Assembly (NCBI GenBank): GCA_002708825.1
Contig: PAPF01000027.1
Span: 1-64,000, forward strand
Length of the DNA stretch: 64,000 bases
Direction: 5' to 3'
Source of the DNA: Phyllobacteriaceae bacterium
GTDB lineage: Bacteria; Pseudomonadota; Alphaproteobacteria; Rhizobiales; Rhizobiaceae
How positions within the stretch are numbered: the stretch's first letter is position 1; each line of letters starts with the position of its first letter. The position numbers and the translations under genes were made by a program. Under the pieces are notes generated by a model. That model saw only the letters and a program-made list of their open reading frames with translations. It did no database searches and was not told the origin of the DNA. This document shows positions 55,341 through 64,000 of this stretch, one piece after another.

Positions 55341-56526
55341 GGTAGCGTCCCTGTTCGCGCATGGCATCACGCAGGGAAATCCACTCCACTCCGGTGCTTT
55401 CTGCAATATTGGTCAGGGCCTTTTCCACACCCTCTTCCATGCCGCGCAGCCCGCAGATGTAGACATGGGTGTTCGGATCGCCCAGCAGTTCGGCGATCTC
55501 GTCTTCCTCGACCTTGAGCCTGTCCTGGACATATTCCTTCGGTGCGCCGGGCACGCGGGAGAAGACGAGGTGCTTGTTCAGGACCCGGTTGGGCACCTTG
55601 TTGAGCGGACCGAAATAGGGCAGGCAATCGGGCGAGCGCGCACCGAAGAAGAGCGTCATCGAGCCGCCATGGGTGCCCACGGTCCGCTGCCTGCGCATGG
55701 TGAAGGCGCGGAAGGGCGCCGAACCCGTCCCGGTGCAGATCATCAGCAGGCGGGCCTGCGGATCGTCCGGCAACAGGAAGGTCGATCCGAACGGACCCGT
55801 CACCTCCACCTCGTCGCCGATCTTCAGGTCGCAGACATAATTGGAACAGACGCCTTTTTCCTCCCGCTTCACCGTCAGCGAAACGTTGTTGTAGTTCGGC
55901 CTCTCGCCGTTGCGCGGGCTGGAAACGGAATAGAGGCGCGGCAGGTGCGGCTTGCCCTGCGCATCCGTCCCCGGTGCGATGATGCCGATCGACTGGCCCT
56001 CCAGCACCGGCATGGACTGGTTGCCGAAATCCAGGATGATGTGGCGCACGTCGCTGTCGGCCCCTTCGGCCGTCAGGCGGAAATTGCCTGTTACCCGGGC
56101 CTTGGCCGGCTTGGAGATCGTGTAGAGGTTGACCGTCGGCTTGGAGGCAGACGCCGGCGCCCGCGACCGCCCGCCAGCCCCGGCATGGGCCTCGGCCAGC
56201 AGCTTTGCCATGGCTTCGTCCAGGGCTTCGACGGCCGTGTCGCCGCCCCCGCCTTCGCCGCCGGCCGCGATGTCCTGCTGTTCGGGCAGTTCGTCCCACG
56301 AGAACTGCTCTTCCAGCGTATAGGGGGTCGTCACCACGCGCCATTCGTCGATGGAGCCGGTAGGACACACCGGAATGCAGTCCAGGCAGAAATTGCACTT
56401 GTCGAAATCCACCACCACGTTCAGGTCGTCATGGGTGATGGCCTGGATCGGGCATGTGTTCTCGCAGGTGTAGCAGCGGATGCAGATCTCCGGATCGATG
56501 AGATGCTGCTTGAGCGGCTTGGTCAT
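55324..56526 (-). CDS. boxA: Benzoyl-CoA 2,3-epoxidase reductase component BoxA
   Basis: A 400-aa reductase passing NADPH electrons to BoxB. The N terminus has two [4Fe-4S] ferredoxin motifs, CIRCYTCENTCPIQ and CNFCLDCIPVCPTG. A ferredoxin-NADP+ reductase-like domain follows, with RLYSVSSPRNGE (FAD), MICTGTGSAPFRAF and the C-terminal YICGLRGMEEGV for the nicotinamide. It is transcribed between boxB and the thioesterase gene. Confidence 0.95.
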   Translation of the reverse strand: MTKPLKQHLIDPEICIRCYTCENTCPIQAITHDDLNVVVDFDKCNFCLDCIPVCPTGSIDEWRVVTTPYTLEEQFSWDELPEQQDIAAGGEGGGGDTAVEALDEAMAKLLAEAHAGAGGRSRAPASASKPTVNLYTISKPAKARVTGNFRLTAEGADSDVRHIILDFGNQSMPVLEGQSIGIIAPGTDAQGKPHLPRLYSVSSPRNGERPNYNNVSLTVKREEKGVCSNYVCDLKIGDEVEVTGPFGSTFLLPDDPQARLLMICTGTGSAPFRAFTMRRQRTVGTHGGSMTLFFGARSPDCLPYFGPLNKVPNRVLNKHLVFSRVPGAPKEYVQDRLKVEEDEIAELLGDPNTHVYICGLRGMEEGVEKALTNIAESTGVEWISLRDAMREQGRYHVETY

Positions 56527-56594
56527 GGTTCATCCCTCGGTCGCAGCGCTTGGGCGCCGTCGTTCTTCTGGCGAATGCAGGTCGCGGGAAGCAA

Positions 56595-56641
56595 ACAAGG
56601 GACATGCCGATTTGGCAACTGCCAAGCACCATGCCCCTTGT
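56595..56641. repeat. Nested hairpin in the boxB-boxA intergenic region
   Basis: ACAAGGGACATG (56595-56606) pairs with CATGCCCCTTGT (56630-56641) with one A-C mismatch, and the interior TTGGCAACTGCCAA (56612-56625) forms its own 5-bp stem with a 4-nt loop. No strong T-run follows. It fits a segmental stability or processing element that could set the boxB:boxA ratio. Confidence 0.65.
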
Positions 56642-56660
56642 CCGGATTACCCGCCCGCCG

Positions 56661-58112
<1,452 letters not shown>

Positions 58113-58204
58113 TGTTCACTCCCGTTCGTTCATGACGTCGATGTTCCCGCATCCGGGGAAGTCCGGGCGCGCGTCCGCGCCCGGCAAATTCCGTGGCGGC
58201 CGCG

Positions 58205-59869
58205 TCACACGCGCCGCATGTCGTAATTGCCGCGCTGGCCGGTGCCGTAGCGCTGCAGCGCGCCTTCCGGTCCGACCGCGTTGGGACGCTGGAACACCCA
58301 GTTCTGCCAGGCCGTCAGGCGGCCGAAGATGCGCGTTTCCATCGTCTCCGGACCGGCAAAGCGCAGGTTCGCTTCCATCGCCGTCATGGCGTCGGGCGAG
58401 AAGGATGCGCGTTCCTCGAGGAAAATGCGCACCTCGTCCTCCCAGTCGATGTCGTCGAAGGCAAAGGTGACGAGGCCGAGATCGGAAGCCTCTTCGGCCT
58501 CCAGCGCCTCGCCCAGATGTTCCCTGGCCCCATTCACCCGCTCCGGCTCGCCCAGGAAACGGGTCTGCAGGCGGGTGAGGTCGTTCGACATCGGATAGGG
58601 TCCGAAATTGGCATCCGTCAGGCGGATCGTGGCGATCGGGCGGTTGTCGCCTTCGAACTCGCCTTCGGCCATGTAGGACCGGTCGACGGCAAACAGGATC
58701 TCGGCGAGCGTTCCCGCAAAGCAGGAACCCGGCTCCACAAGCGCCACCAGCGAACGCGACGTCAGGTCGAGACGCTTGAGCACGCGCTTCCAGTAGAGCG
58801 CGATCTCGCGGGCGAACCAGTCGGAACCGGCATTGTCCAGCACCACCTTCTCATGCGCCACGACCCTCTCCGGATCGCCCTGCGTGCGGATCACCAGCAC
58901 GCCGATTTCCAGCTCGTTGAGACGCAGATGCAGGATCGCGTCGTCCAGTTCACGCGCGAGCCGCAGCATCCAGCCATCCGCACCCGCCGCGTGAAGCGCC
59001 GCCGCATCCGCCGGCGCGTCCTCTTGCGGGCCGGAAATCGTCATTGTCGCCAGCCGTTTGTCGCGGTCGATGGTCACTTCCACGGTGGAGTAGGACAGCG
59101 AACCATCCTCGTGGATCGTCCTGTCCAGCGGCGTCAGCTTGACGCCCCTGGCTCCCGAGGGACGGTCGGACATGGCGGCAAACGCCCTTGCCCGCTCGGC
59201 CACCGCGTCGTCGAACTTGGAATTGGCGACGACCTCGTCCACCAGCCGCCAGTCCTTGGCCTTCTTGCCGCGCACGCCCTCCTCGATGGAGCAGAACACG
59301 TCGGCGAGATCGCGCCGTACCTTGCGCTTGTCGGTCACGCGGGTCAGCCCGCCCGTGCCCGGCAGCACCGCCAGCAGCGGCACTTCCGGCAACGCCACGG
59401 AGGACGAACCGTCGTCGGTCAGGATGATATGGTCGCAGGCAAGAGCCAGTTCATAGCCACCGCCCGCGCAGGCACCCTTGACCGCAGCAATGTAGTACTG
59501 GCCGCTCTCGGCGCCCGCAGCCTCGAAGGTGTTGCGCGTCTCGTTGGTGAACTTGCAGAAGTTCACCTTGTGCGCATGGGCCGCGCCGCCGAGCATGCGG
59601 ATATTGGCACCGGCACAGAAAACGCGGTCCTTGCCTGACTGCATCACCACGACCTTCACGTCCGGATGCTCGAAACGCAGGCGCTGCACCGCATCGGCCA
59701 GTTCGATATCGACGCCGAGGTCATAGGAATTGAGCTTGAGCTGATAGCCGTCAAAAAGGGTGGCATCCTCGTTGACGTCCATGATGAGACGCGCGACGTC
59801 GCCTTCGACCTCGATGCGCCAGTGCTTGTAGTTGTCCGGGTTCGTCTGGAAATCGATGATCTTGCTCAT
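58205..59869 (-). CDS. boxC: 2,3-epoxybenzoyl-CoA dihydrolase BoxC
   Basis: A 554-aa enzyme with two crotonase-type domains. It opens the epoxide ring with loss of formate, giving 3,4-dehydroadipyl-CoA semialdehyde. The first half has FCAGANIRMLGG and GGGYELALACDHIIL (oxyanion hole region, near residues 105 and 145). The second half has GSCFAGTLAEILFAVDRSYM. It is the first gene of boxC-boxB-boxA-thioesterase; GGAGGGA precedes ATG 59869. Confidence 0.95.
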   Translation of the reverse strand: MSKIIDFQTNPDNYKHWRIEVEGDVARLIMDVNEDATLFDGYQLKLNSYDLGVDIELADAVQRLRFEHPDVKVVVMQSGKDRVFCAGANIRMLGGAAHAHKVNFCKFTNETRNTFEAAGAESGQYYIAAVKGACAGGGYELALACDHIILTDDGSSSVALPEVPLLAVLPGTGGLTRVTDKRKVRRDLADVFCSIEEGVRGKKAKDWRLVDEVVANSKFDDAVAERARAFAAMSDRPSGARGVKLTPLDRTIHEDGSLSYSTVEVTIDRDKRLATMTISGPQEDAPADAAALHAAGADGWMLRLARELDDAILHLRLNELEIGVLVIRTQGDPERVVAHEKVVLDNAGSDWFAREIALYWKRVLKRLDLTSRSLVALVEPGSCFAGTLAEILFAVDRSYMAEGEFEGDNRPIATIRLTDANFGPYPMSNDLTRLQTRFLGEPERVNGAREHLGEALEAEEASDLGLVTFAFDDIDWEDEVRIFLEERASFSPDAMTAMEANLRFAGPETMETRIFGRLTAWQNWVFQRPNAVGPEGALQRYGTGQRGNYDMRRV

Positions 59870-60159
59870 CGCGGCATCCCTCCGCTGTTCTGATTGACTG
59901 CAACATAATGCACTTTACTGCATAATTCCAGACCCCAATTGCAGAATCTTCAATTTTCTCATTTGATATAATGATTACAGTCGCTTGGTTCTCATTTATC
60001 ACGGTTATGGATATGCATTATAATTCATTTTTCGGGTTCAGTGCAGCGGAATGAAAGGTGCAGCCCTGCCGGAACACCCCTCGCGTGCCCCGGTAAAGTT
60101 TGCCTATGTTATAATCATGACCCATGATTTATGGTCGTTCGCGAAAGAAAGGACGACAG
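59870..60159. promoter_or_regulatory. boxC / marR divergent intergenic region
   Basis: A 290-bp AT-richer region with no supported gene. It holds the BoxR-type array (59899-59922), further single TGCA at 59940, 60014, 60042 and 60059, and AT-rich promoter-like sequence near 59955-60030. It must contain both the boxC and the marR promoters. Confidence 0.6.
59899..59922. promoter_or_regulatory. BoxR-type operator, three TGCA repeats, upstream of boxC
   Basis: TGCA at 59899, 59909 and 59919, each spaced by exactly 6 nt. The first two lie in TGCAacataaTGCAc, matching TGCANNATAATGCAC. The array ends 30 bp before the boxC ATG at 59869. Confidence 0.8.
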
Positions 60160-60630
60160 ATGAAGCAGGAGACGATTCGCGCGCAGGCGGAACCGGCAAG
60201 CGTTGCGGAAGCGGTGCCCCCGCTCGATACGATCATAGGCTACAAGCTGCGCCGTGCCCAGTTGGCGGTCTTTCAGGATTTCGCCGAGAGCTTTTCCAGG
60301 ATGAAGCTGCGCCCGGCCGAATTTTCCGCCCTGGCGCTGATCGCCCGGCAGCCGGGAAGCAAGCAATCGGAGATCGCGGAGGCGCTGGGCGTCAAGCCGG
60401 CAAACCTCGTCGCGCTGATGGACGGGCTTGAAAAGCGCGGCCTGGCCGAACGGCGCAAGACTGATGCCGACCGGCGTTCCTATTCCCTTTATCTGACGTC
60501 CAAGGGCGAACGGTTCGTTTTCGCGATGGCCGATGTCTGGCGCGATCATGAAAACCGCATGATCGAGCGCCTCGGCGGTGAGGCCGAAAGCCGCCGTTTC
60601 ATTGCGATGCTCGAAAGGGTTGCCGGCTGA
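60160..60630 (+). CDS. MarR-family transcriptional regulator
   Basis: A 156-aa MarR winged-helix protein: LRPAEFSALALIARQPGSKQ, split as LRPAEFSALALIA and RQPGSKQSEIAEALG, is the recognition region, and KRGLAERRKTDADRRSYSLY is the wing. ATG 60160 follows AAAGGA. Divergent from boxC, it may sense an aromatic acid or its CoA ester and act alongside BoxR, or control the neighbouring efflux pump. Confidence 0.87.
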   Translation: MKQETIRAQAEPASVAEAVPPLDTIIGYKLRRAQLAVFQDFAESFSRMKLRPAEFSALALIARQPGSKQSEIAEALGVKPANLVALMDGLEKRGLAERRKTDADRRSYSLYLTSKGERFVFAMADVWRDHENRMIERLGGEAESRRFIAMLERVAG

Positions 60631-60651
60631 CGAGACGCCGGCACCGGCCGG

Positions 60652-63600
60652 TCAGCCCGCTTCCGCCTCTGCCAGTTCGCGCTCGAGTCGCGCCTGTTCC
60701 GCCGCCTTGGGCGTGGAGAACCCCGCCAGCAGGAGATAGGCGACCGGCGTCACGAACAGCGTCGCGATGGTCGCAAGCCCCAGCCCGCCGACGATCACCC
60801 ATCCAAGGGCGATTCGCGCCTCCGCGCCTGCTCCGGATGCCAGGACCAGCGGCAAGCCACCGAGCACGGTGGAAATCATCGTCATCATGACCGGGCGCAG
60901 CCGGCGTACCGCCGCTTGCCGGGCCGCTTCGGCCACTCCGGCACCACGGTCCCGCAACTGGTTTGCGAACTCCACGATCAGGATGCCGTTCTTGGCCATG
61001 ATTCCGACCAGAAGGACGAGCCCGACCTGGGAATAGACGTTCAGGCTGGTTCCCGTCAGCGCCATGGCGAAGACCGCGCAGGCCAGCCCGAGCGGAACCG
61101 TCAGGATGATGATGAAGGCCGAGACGAAGCTCTCGAACTGCGCCGAGAGCACCAGCAGCACCACCACGATGGCAAAGGCGAAGACCAGGCCGATGGAACT
61201 GCTGGTCTCGTCCAGCGTGGCAGCCTCCGCGAGCGGAACCAGCCGGCCGCCCGGCGGCAGCAGCGGTGTCGCGATCTCGGTGAACCGCGCCATGGCGTCG
61301 GCAAGCGCGAATTCCGGAGACAGGCTGGCGGTGATCGACACGGCGCGCAGTTTCTGCTCCCGGTCAAGCGATGGCGCAACCGGGCGCTCCTCCAGCGTCG
61401 AGATGGTCGACATCGGCACCGTGCGCCCGTCGGACGTCTGGATGAAGATGTTTTCCAGGTCGGTCGGATCGTTGACCGGATTGGAGGTCGACAGCAGCTT
61501 GATGTCGATGGCCCGGTCGTTGAGGAAGACCGAACCGATGGCGCGGCCGTCGAGCATGGACTGGATCACTGCCGCCAGCCCGGAAATGTCCACGCCAAGG
61601 TCGGAGGCACGCTCGCGGTCCACCTGGATCGACAATTGCGGCTGCGTCGTCTCGTAGGAGAGCCGCACACGCCCGAAGCGCGGATCCTGCTCCAGTTGCT
61701 GCATCACCTTGTCGGCCGCCGCGGCCAGTTCGTCGTAATTCTCGCCGGCGATCGCCACCTGCAATCCGTTGCCCGCGCCGCGAATGCCCAGCGAATTGGG
61801 CTGGATGGCGAAGGCGCGCACGCCCACCACCTGCCCGGCCAGCCGGTTCATTTCCGCCACGATCTCCTGCTGCGAACGCGTGCGCTCTTCCCAGGGCGCC
61901 AGCGTCAGAACGAGGAAGCCGCTATTGGCACGCCCGCCGCGCCCGGCGATCGAGAAGATGTTGGTGACCTCGCCGGATGCCCGGTAGGGTTCGGCAAGCG
62001 CCTCCAGCTTGCGGATCTGGCTGGCCGTGTAGTCGAGGCTCACGCCCTGCGGCGCCGAGACCGAAAAGATGACGATGGAGCGGTCCTCGGGCGGTGTCAG
62101 TTCCTGGCGCAGGGTCGTGAAGGTCGCGACCGCTGCGCCGGCAATGATCACCGCCGCCACGATCACCACCAGCGGGGCCTTGAGGCAAAGCTCCAGCAGG
62201 CCCGCATACATGCGCGTCATCATGGCGCCGAACCGGCCGATGAGGCCAGGCTTCGTGTCACTGTCGGTGGCGCGCGGCTGCCCGGTCAGGAAACGCGACG
62301 CCAGCATGGGGCAGAGCGACAGCGCCACGACCGAGGACAGCATGACCGAGAGCGCCAGCGTGAAGCCGAACTCGCGAAACAGCCCGCCGGCCTTTCCGGG
62401 CAGGAAGGAAATCGGGATGAAGACGGCGGCCAGCGTCGCCGTTGTCGTGATCACCGCGAAGAAGACCTCGCGCGTGCCGATGACCGCTGCCGCGCGCGCG
62501 GTCATGCCCTCGTTGCGCCGCGTGACGATGTTCTCCAGCACGACGATGGCGTCGTCCACCACCATGCCCGTCGCCAGCACCAGCGCCAGCAGAGTGAGGA
62601 TGTTGACGGAGAAACCGGCCAGCCAGATGCCCGCCACCGCGCCGATCAGCGCGACCGGGATGGTCAGCGCAGGCACCAGCGTGGCCCGCACGTTGAGCAG
62701 GAACAGGAAGATGACCGCAATCACGATGCCGATGGCAAGCGCCAGCGACGTGACGACCTCCCGGATGGCGCCCGAAATGAAGGTCGCGTCATCGGAGGTG
62801 ACCTTTACCGTCACCCCGTCCGGCAGGATGGTGCGGATCTCGTCCACCGCCTTTCGCACGCCCTCCGAGATATCGAGCGTGTTCGATCCTGCCTGCCGCA
62901 CGATGCCGAGCCCCACGCCATTCGCGCCGTTGGCCCTCAGCGAACTGTCGCCGGGATTGGGGCCGAGGGAGACGCTGGCGACATCGCCGATACGCACCCG
63001 GTCCTTGATGACGATGGCCTCGAATTCCTCCCTGGATGCCACTGTCGCGGTCGCCCGCACGACGAGATCCTGGCTGGCCGAGGTCAGCGACCCGGCCGGC
63101 GCATCGAAGGCGGCAGTCGAGAGCGCCCGCGCGAGGTCGGCCACCGTCAGGCCGCGGCTGGCGAGCTTCGTCTGGTCAACGTCGATGCGGAAGATCTCGT
63201 CACGGTCGCCATAGACCTGGACATCGGCCACGCCCGGCACGGCTGTCAGGCGCTCCACGATGTCGTCCTCGACCAGCAGCGTCAGCTGCTGCACGGTCAG
63301 CCGGTCGGAGGTGACGGCAATGCGCATCACCGCCTGGGCATTGCCGTCGGCCTTCACGATGATCGGGTCGTCGGCGTCGTCCGGCAGGTCGCGCGAGATA
63401 CGGTTGATGGCGTCGCGCAGGTCGGATGCCGCTATGTCGAGATCGGTCTCTTCGGTGAATTCCACGGTGACGCTGGAGCGGCCGAAGGAGGAAGACGACG
63501 AGATCGAACGCACGCCCGGCACCCGCCCCGCCGCGCCTTCGATCCGGGCGGTCAGTTCGCGGTCGATGGTTTCCGGCGCGGCGCCGGAAAAATCGGTGCG

Positions 63601-63774
63601 TACCGTGATGACCGGGCTGTCGGTTTCCGGCAGTTCGCGGATCTCGGCTCCGTAGAGCGCCGCGAGTCCCGCGACGACGATCAGCAGGCTGACGACAATG
63701 GCGAGCACCGGCCGGCGCACGAACAGCGCCGCGATATCGTTGGCATTACCCTTGTGCGGCCCGTCAGCTTGCAT
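60652..63774 (-). CDS. RND multidrug efflux transporter, inner-membrane pump
   Basis: A 1040-aa resistance-nodulation-division pump with twelve helices and two large periplasmic loops. The proton-relay aspartates occur in ATGMVVDDAIVVLENI (near residue 405), with partner lysine/threonine regions in the second half (VGIMAKNGILIVEFAN). It belongs to the AcrB/MexF-like hydrophobe group. ATG 63774 overlaps the adaptor stop by 11 nt. The export substrate is unknown; proximity to MarR and box genes suggests aromatic compounds. Confidence 0.93.
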   Translation of the reverse strand: MQADGPHKGNANDIAALFVRRPVLAIVVSLLIVVAGLAALYGAEIRELPETDSPVITVRTDFSGAAPETIDRELTARIEGAAGRVPGVRSISSSSSFGRSSVTVEFTEETDLDIAASDLRDAINRISRDLPDDADDPIIVKADGNAQAVMRIAVTSDRLTVQQLTLLVEDDIVERLTAVPGVADVQVYGDRDEIFRIDVDQTKLASRGLTVADLARALSTAAFDAPAGSLTSASQDLVVRATATVASREEFEAIVIKDRVRIGDVASVSLGPNPGDSSLRANGANGVGLGIVRQAGSNTLDISEGVRKAVDEIRTILPDGVTVKVTSDDATFISGAIREVVTSLALAIGIVIAVIFLFLLNVRATLVPALTIPVALIGAVAGIWLAGFSVNILTLLALVLATGMVVDDAIVVLENIVTRRNEGMTARAAAVIGTREVFFAVITTTATLAAVFIPISFLPGKAGGLFREFGFTLALSVMLSSVVALSLCPMLASRFLTGQPRATDSDTKPGLIGRFGAMMTRMYAGLLELCLKAPLVVIVAAVIIAGAAVATFTTLRQELTPPEDRSIVIFSVSAPQGVSLDYTASQIRKLEALAEPYRASGEVTNIFSIAGRGGRANSGFLVLTLAPWEERTRSQQEIVAEMNRLAGQVVGVRAFAIQPNSLGIRGAGNGLQVAIAGENYDELAAAADKVMQQLEQDPRFGRVRLSYETTQPQLSIQVDRERASDLGVDISGLAAVIQSMLDGRAIGSVFLNDRAIDIKLLSTSNPVNDPTDLENIFIQTSDGRTVPMSTISTLEERPVAPSLDREQKLRAVSITASLSPEFALADAMARFTEIATPLLPPGGRLVPLAEAATLDETSSSIGLVFAFAIVVVLLVLSAQFESFVSAFIIILTVPLGLACAVFAMALTGTSLNVYSQVGLVLLVGIMAKNGILIVEFANQLRDRGAGVAEAARQAAVRRLRPVMMTMISTVLGGLPLVLASGAGAEARIALGWVIVGGLGLATIATLFVTPVAYLLLAGFSTPKAAEQARLERELAEAEAG

Positions 63775-64000
63775 CGGACACCTGCGGGCGCTGCCCGCCT
63801 TCCCGGAATTTCTCGCCCTGGATCCGGATGGCCGCGCCGGGCCTGAGCGATTGCAGGCCTTCGGTCACCACCAGGTCACCCTCTTGCAGCGGCCCGTCCA
63901 CGAGCACGCTGTCGCTGTTGCGCTGGATGATCGACACGGCCACCCGTTCGACCTTGCCGTCGACGGCGCGCCAGACATGGGCGCCGGCCGAACTCCACTG
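63764..64000 (-). CDS. RND efflux periplasmic adaptor (HlyD/MFP family), C-terminal part
   Basis: The gene runs off the right edge of the window; only the last 78 residues are visible, read directly from the sequence. They include WSSAGAHVWRAVDGKVERV and LQEGDLVVTEGLQSLRPG, the barrel/membrane-proximal end of RND adaptors. It ends at 63764, overlapping the pump start by 11 nt, so adaptor and pump are one operon. Confidence 0.85.
   Translation of the reverse strand, partial: QWSSAGAHVWRAVDGKVERVAVSIIQRNSDSVLVDGPLQEGDLVVTEGLQSLRPGAAIRIQGEKFREGGQRPQVSDAS

Noticed and set aside
60916-63846. Very long plus-strand open frame antisense to the RND pump
   Set aside because: It is a shadow of the real minus-strand pump in GC-rich DNA; its translation is arginine/histidine-rich with no recognisable domain.

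Overview
The window is GC-rich, densely packed bacterial DNA. Its gene content points to an alphaproteobacterium, most likely of the order Hyphomicrobiales (Rhizobiales) or a close relative. The pointers are an Irr-type Fur-family regulator, a RutR-type TetR regulator beside a reductive pyrimidine pathway, and a BoxR-controlled aerobic benzoyl-CoA pathway beside PaaX-controlled phenylacetate genes. I saw no rRNA or tRNA gene, no insertion sequence, no phage gene and no CRISPR array. It reads as chromosomal catabolic territory with all frames intact.

Layout. 0.1-15.3 kb is mixed housekeeping: a fold-III PLP decarboxylase, a CPA2 antiporter overlapping lrgAB tail to tail, a FabH-like synthase with a MOSC protein, an MBL-fold lipoprotein, ettA, a lysophospholipase, a TerC / CoA-transferase / ThDP-enzyme operon and an AEC carrier. 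15.4-25.4 kb holds phenylacetate catabolism: paaABCDE (minus strand), a hotdog thioesterase, paaI-paaK-tetR-paaX (minus) and paaZ (plus). 25.4-28.9 kb has an MFS exporter and the divergent pobR/pobA pair for 4-hydroxybenzoate. 29.0-42.4 kb is a reductive pyrimidine-degradation island: an eight-gene minus-strand operon (aminotransferase, beta-ureidopropionase-type amidohydrolase, class II aldolase-like protein, dihydropyrimidinase, four ABC transporter genes), divergent rutR, an EthD protein, and preT-preA-EamA. 42.6-46.3 kb has a benzoate-CoA ligase, a DUF309 gene, irr and a DUF3228 gene. 46.3-53.8 kb is the pbpC / alpha-2-macroglobulin pair. 53.9-60.6 kb is the box cluster (boxC, boxB, boxA, thioesterase, boxR) with a divergent MarR gene. 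The right edge is an RND efflux pump with a truncated adaptor gene.

How the parts fit. Benzoate is activated by the ligase at 43.1-44.6 kb, epoxidised by BoxAB and ring-opened by BoxC 12-15 kb away. Three minus-strand promoters (ligase, boxC, boxR) carry TGCA repeats at exact 10-bp spacing and share the 15-mer TGCANNATAATGCAC, which ties the separated genes into one probable BoxR regulon. Phenylacetate goes through PaaK, PaaABCDE and PaaZ; 4-hydroxybenzoate goes to protocatechuate through PobA. The pyrimidine island carries two RutR-like boxes, one in front of each operon, so RutR here probably controls the reductive route rather than the Rut route it controls in E. coli. BoxD, PaaG and the lower beta-oxidation steps are not in this window.
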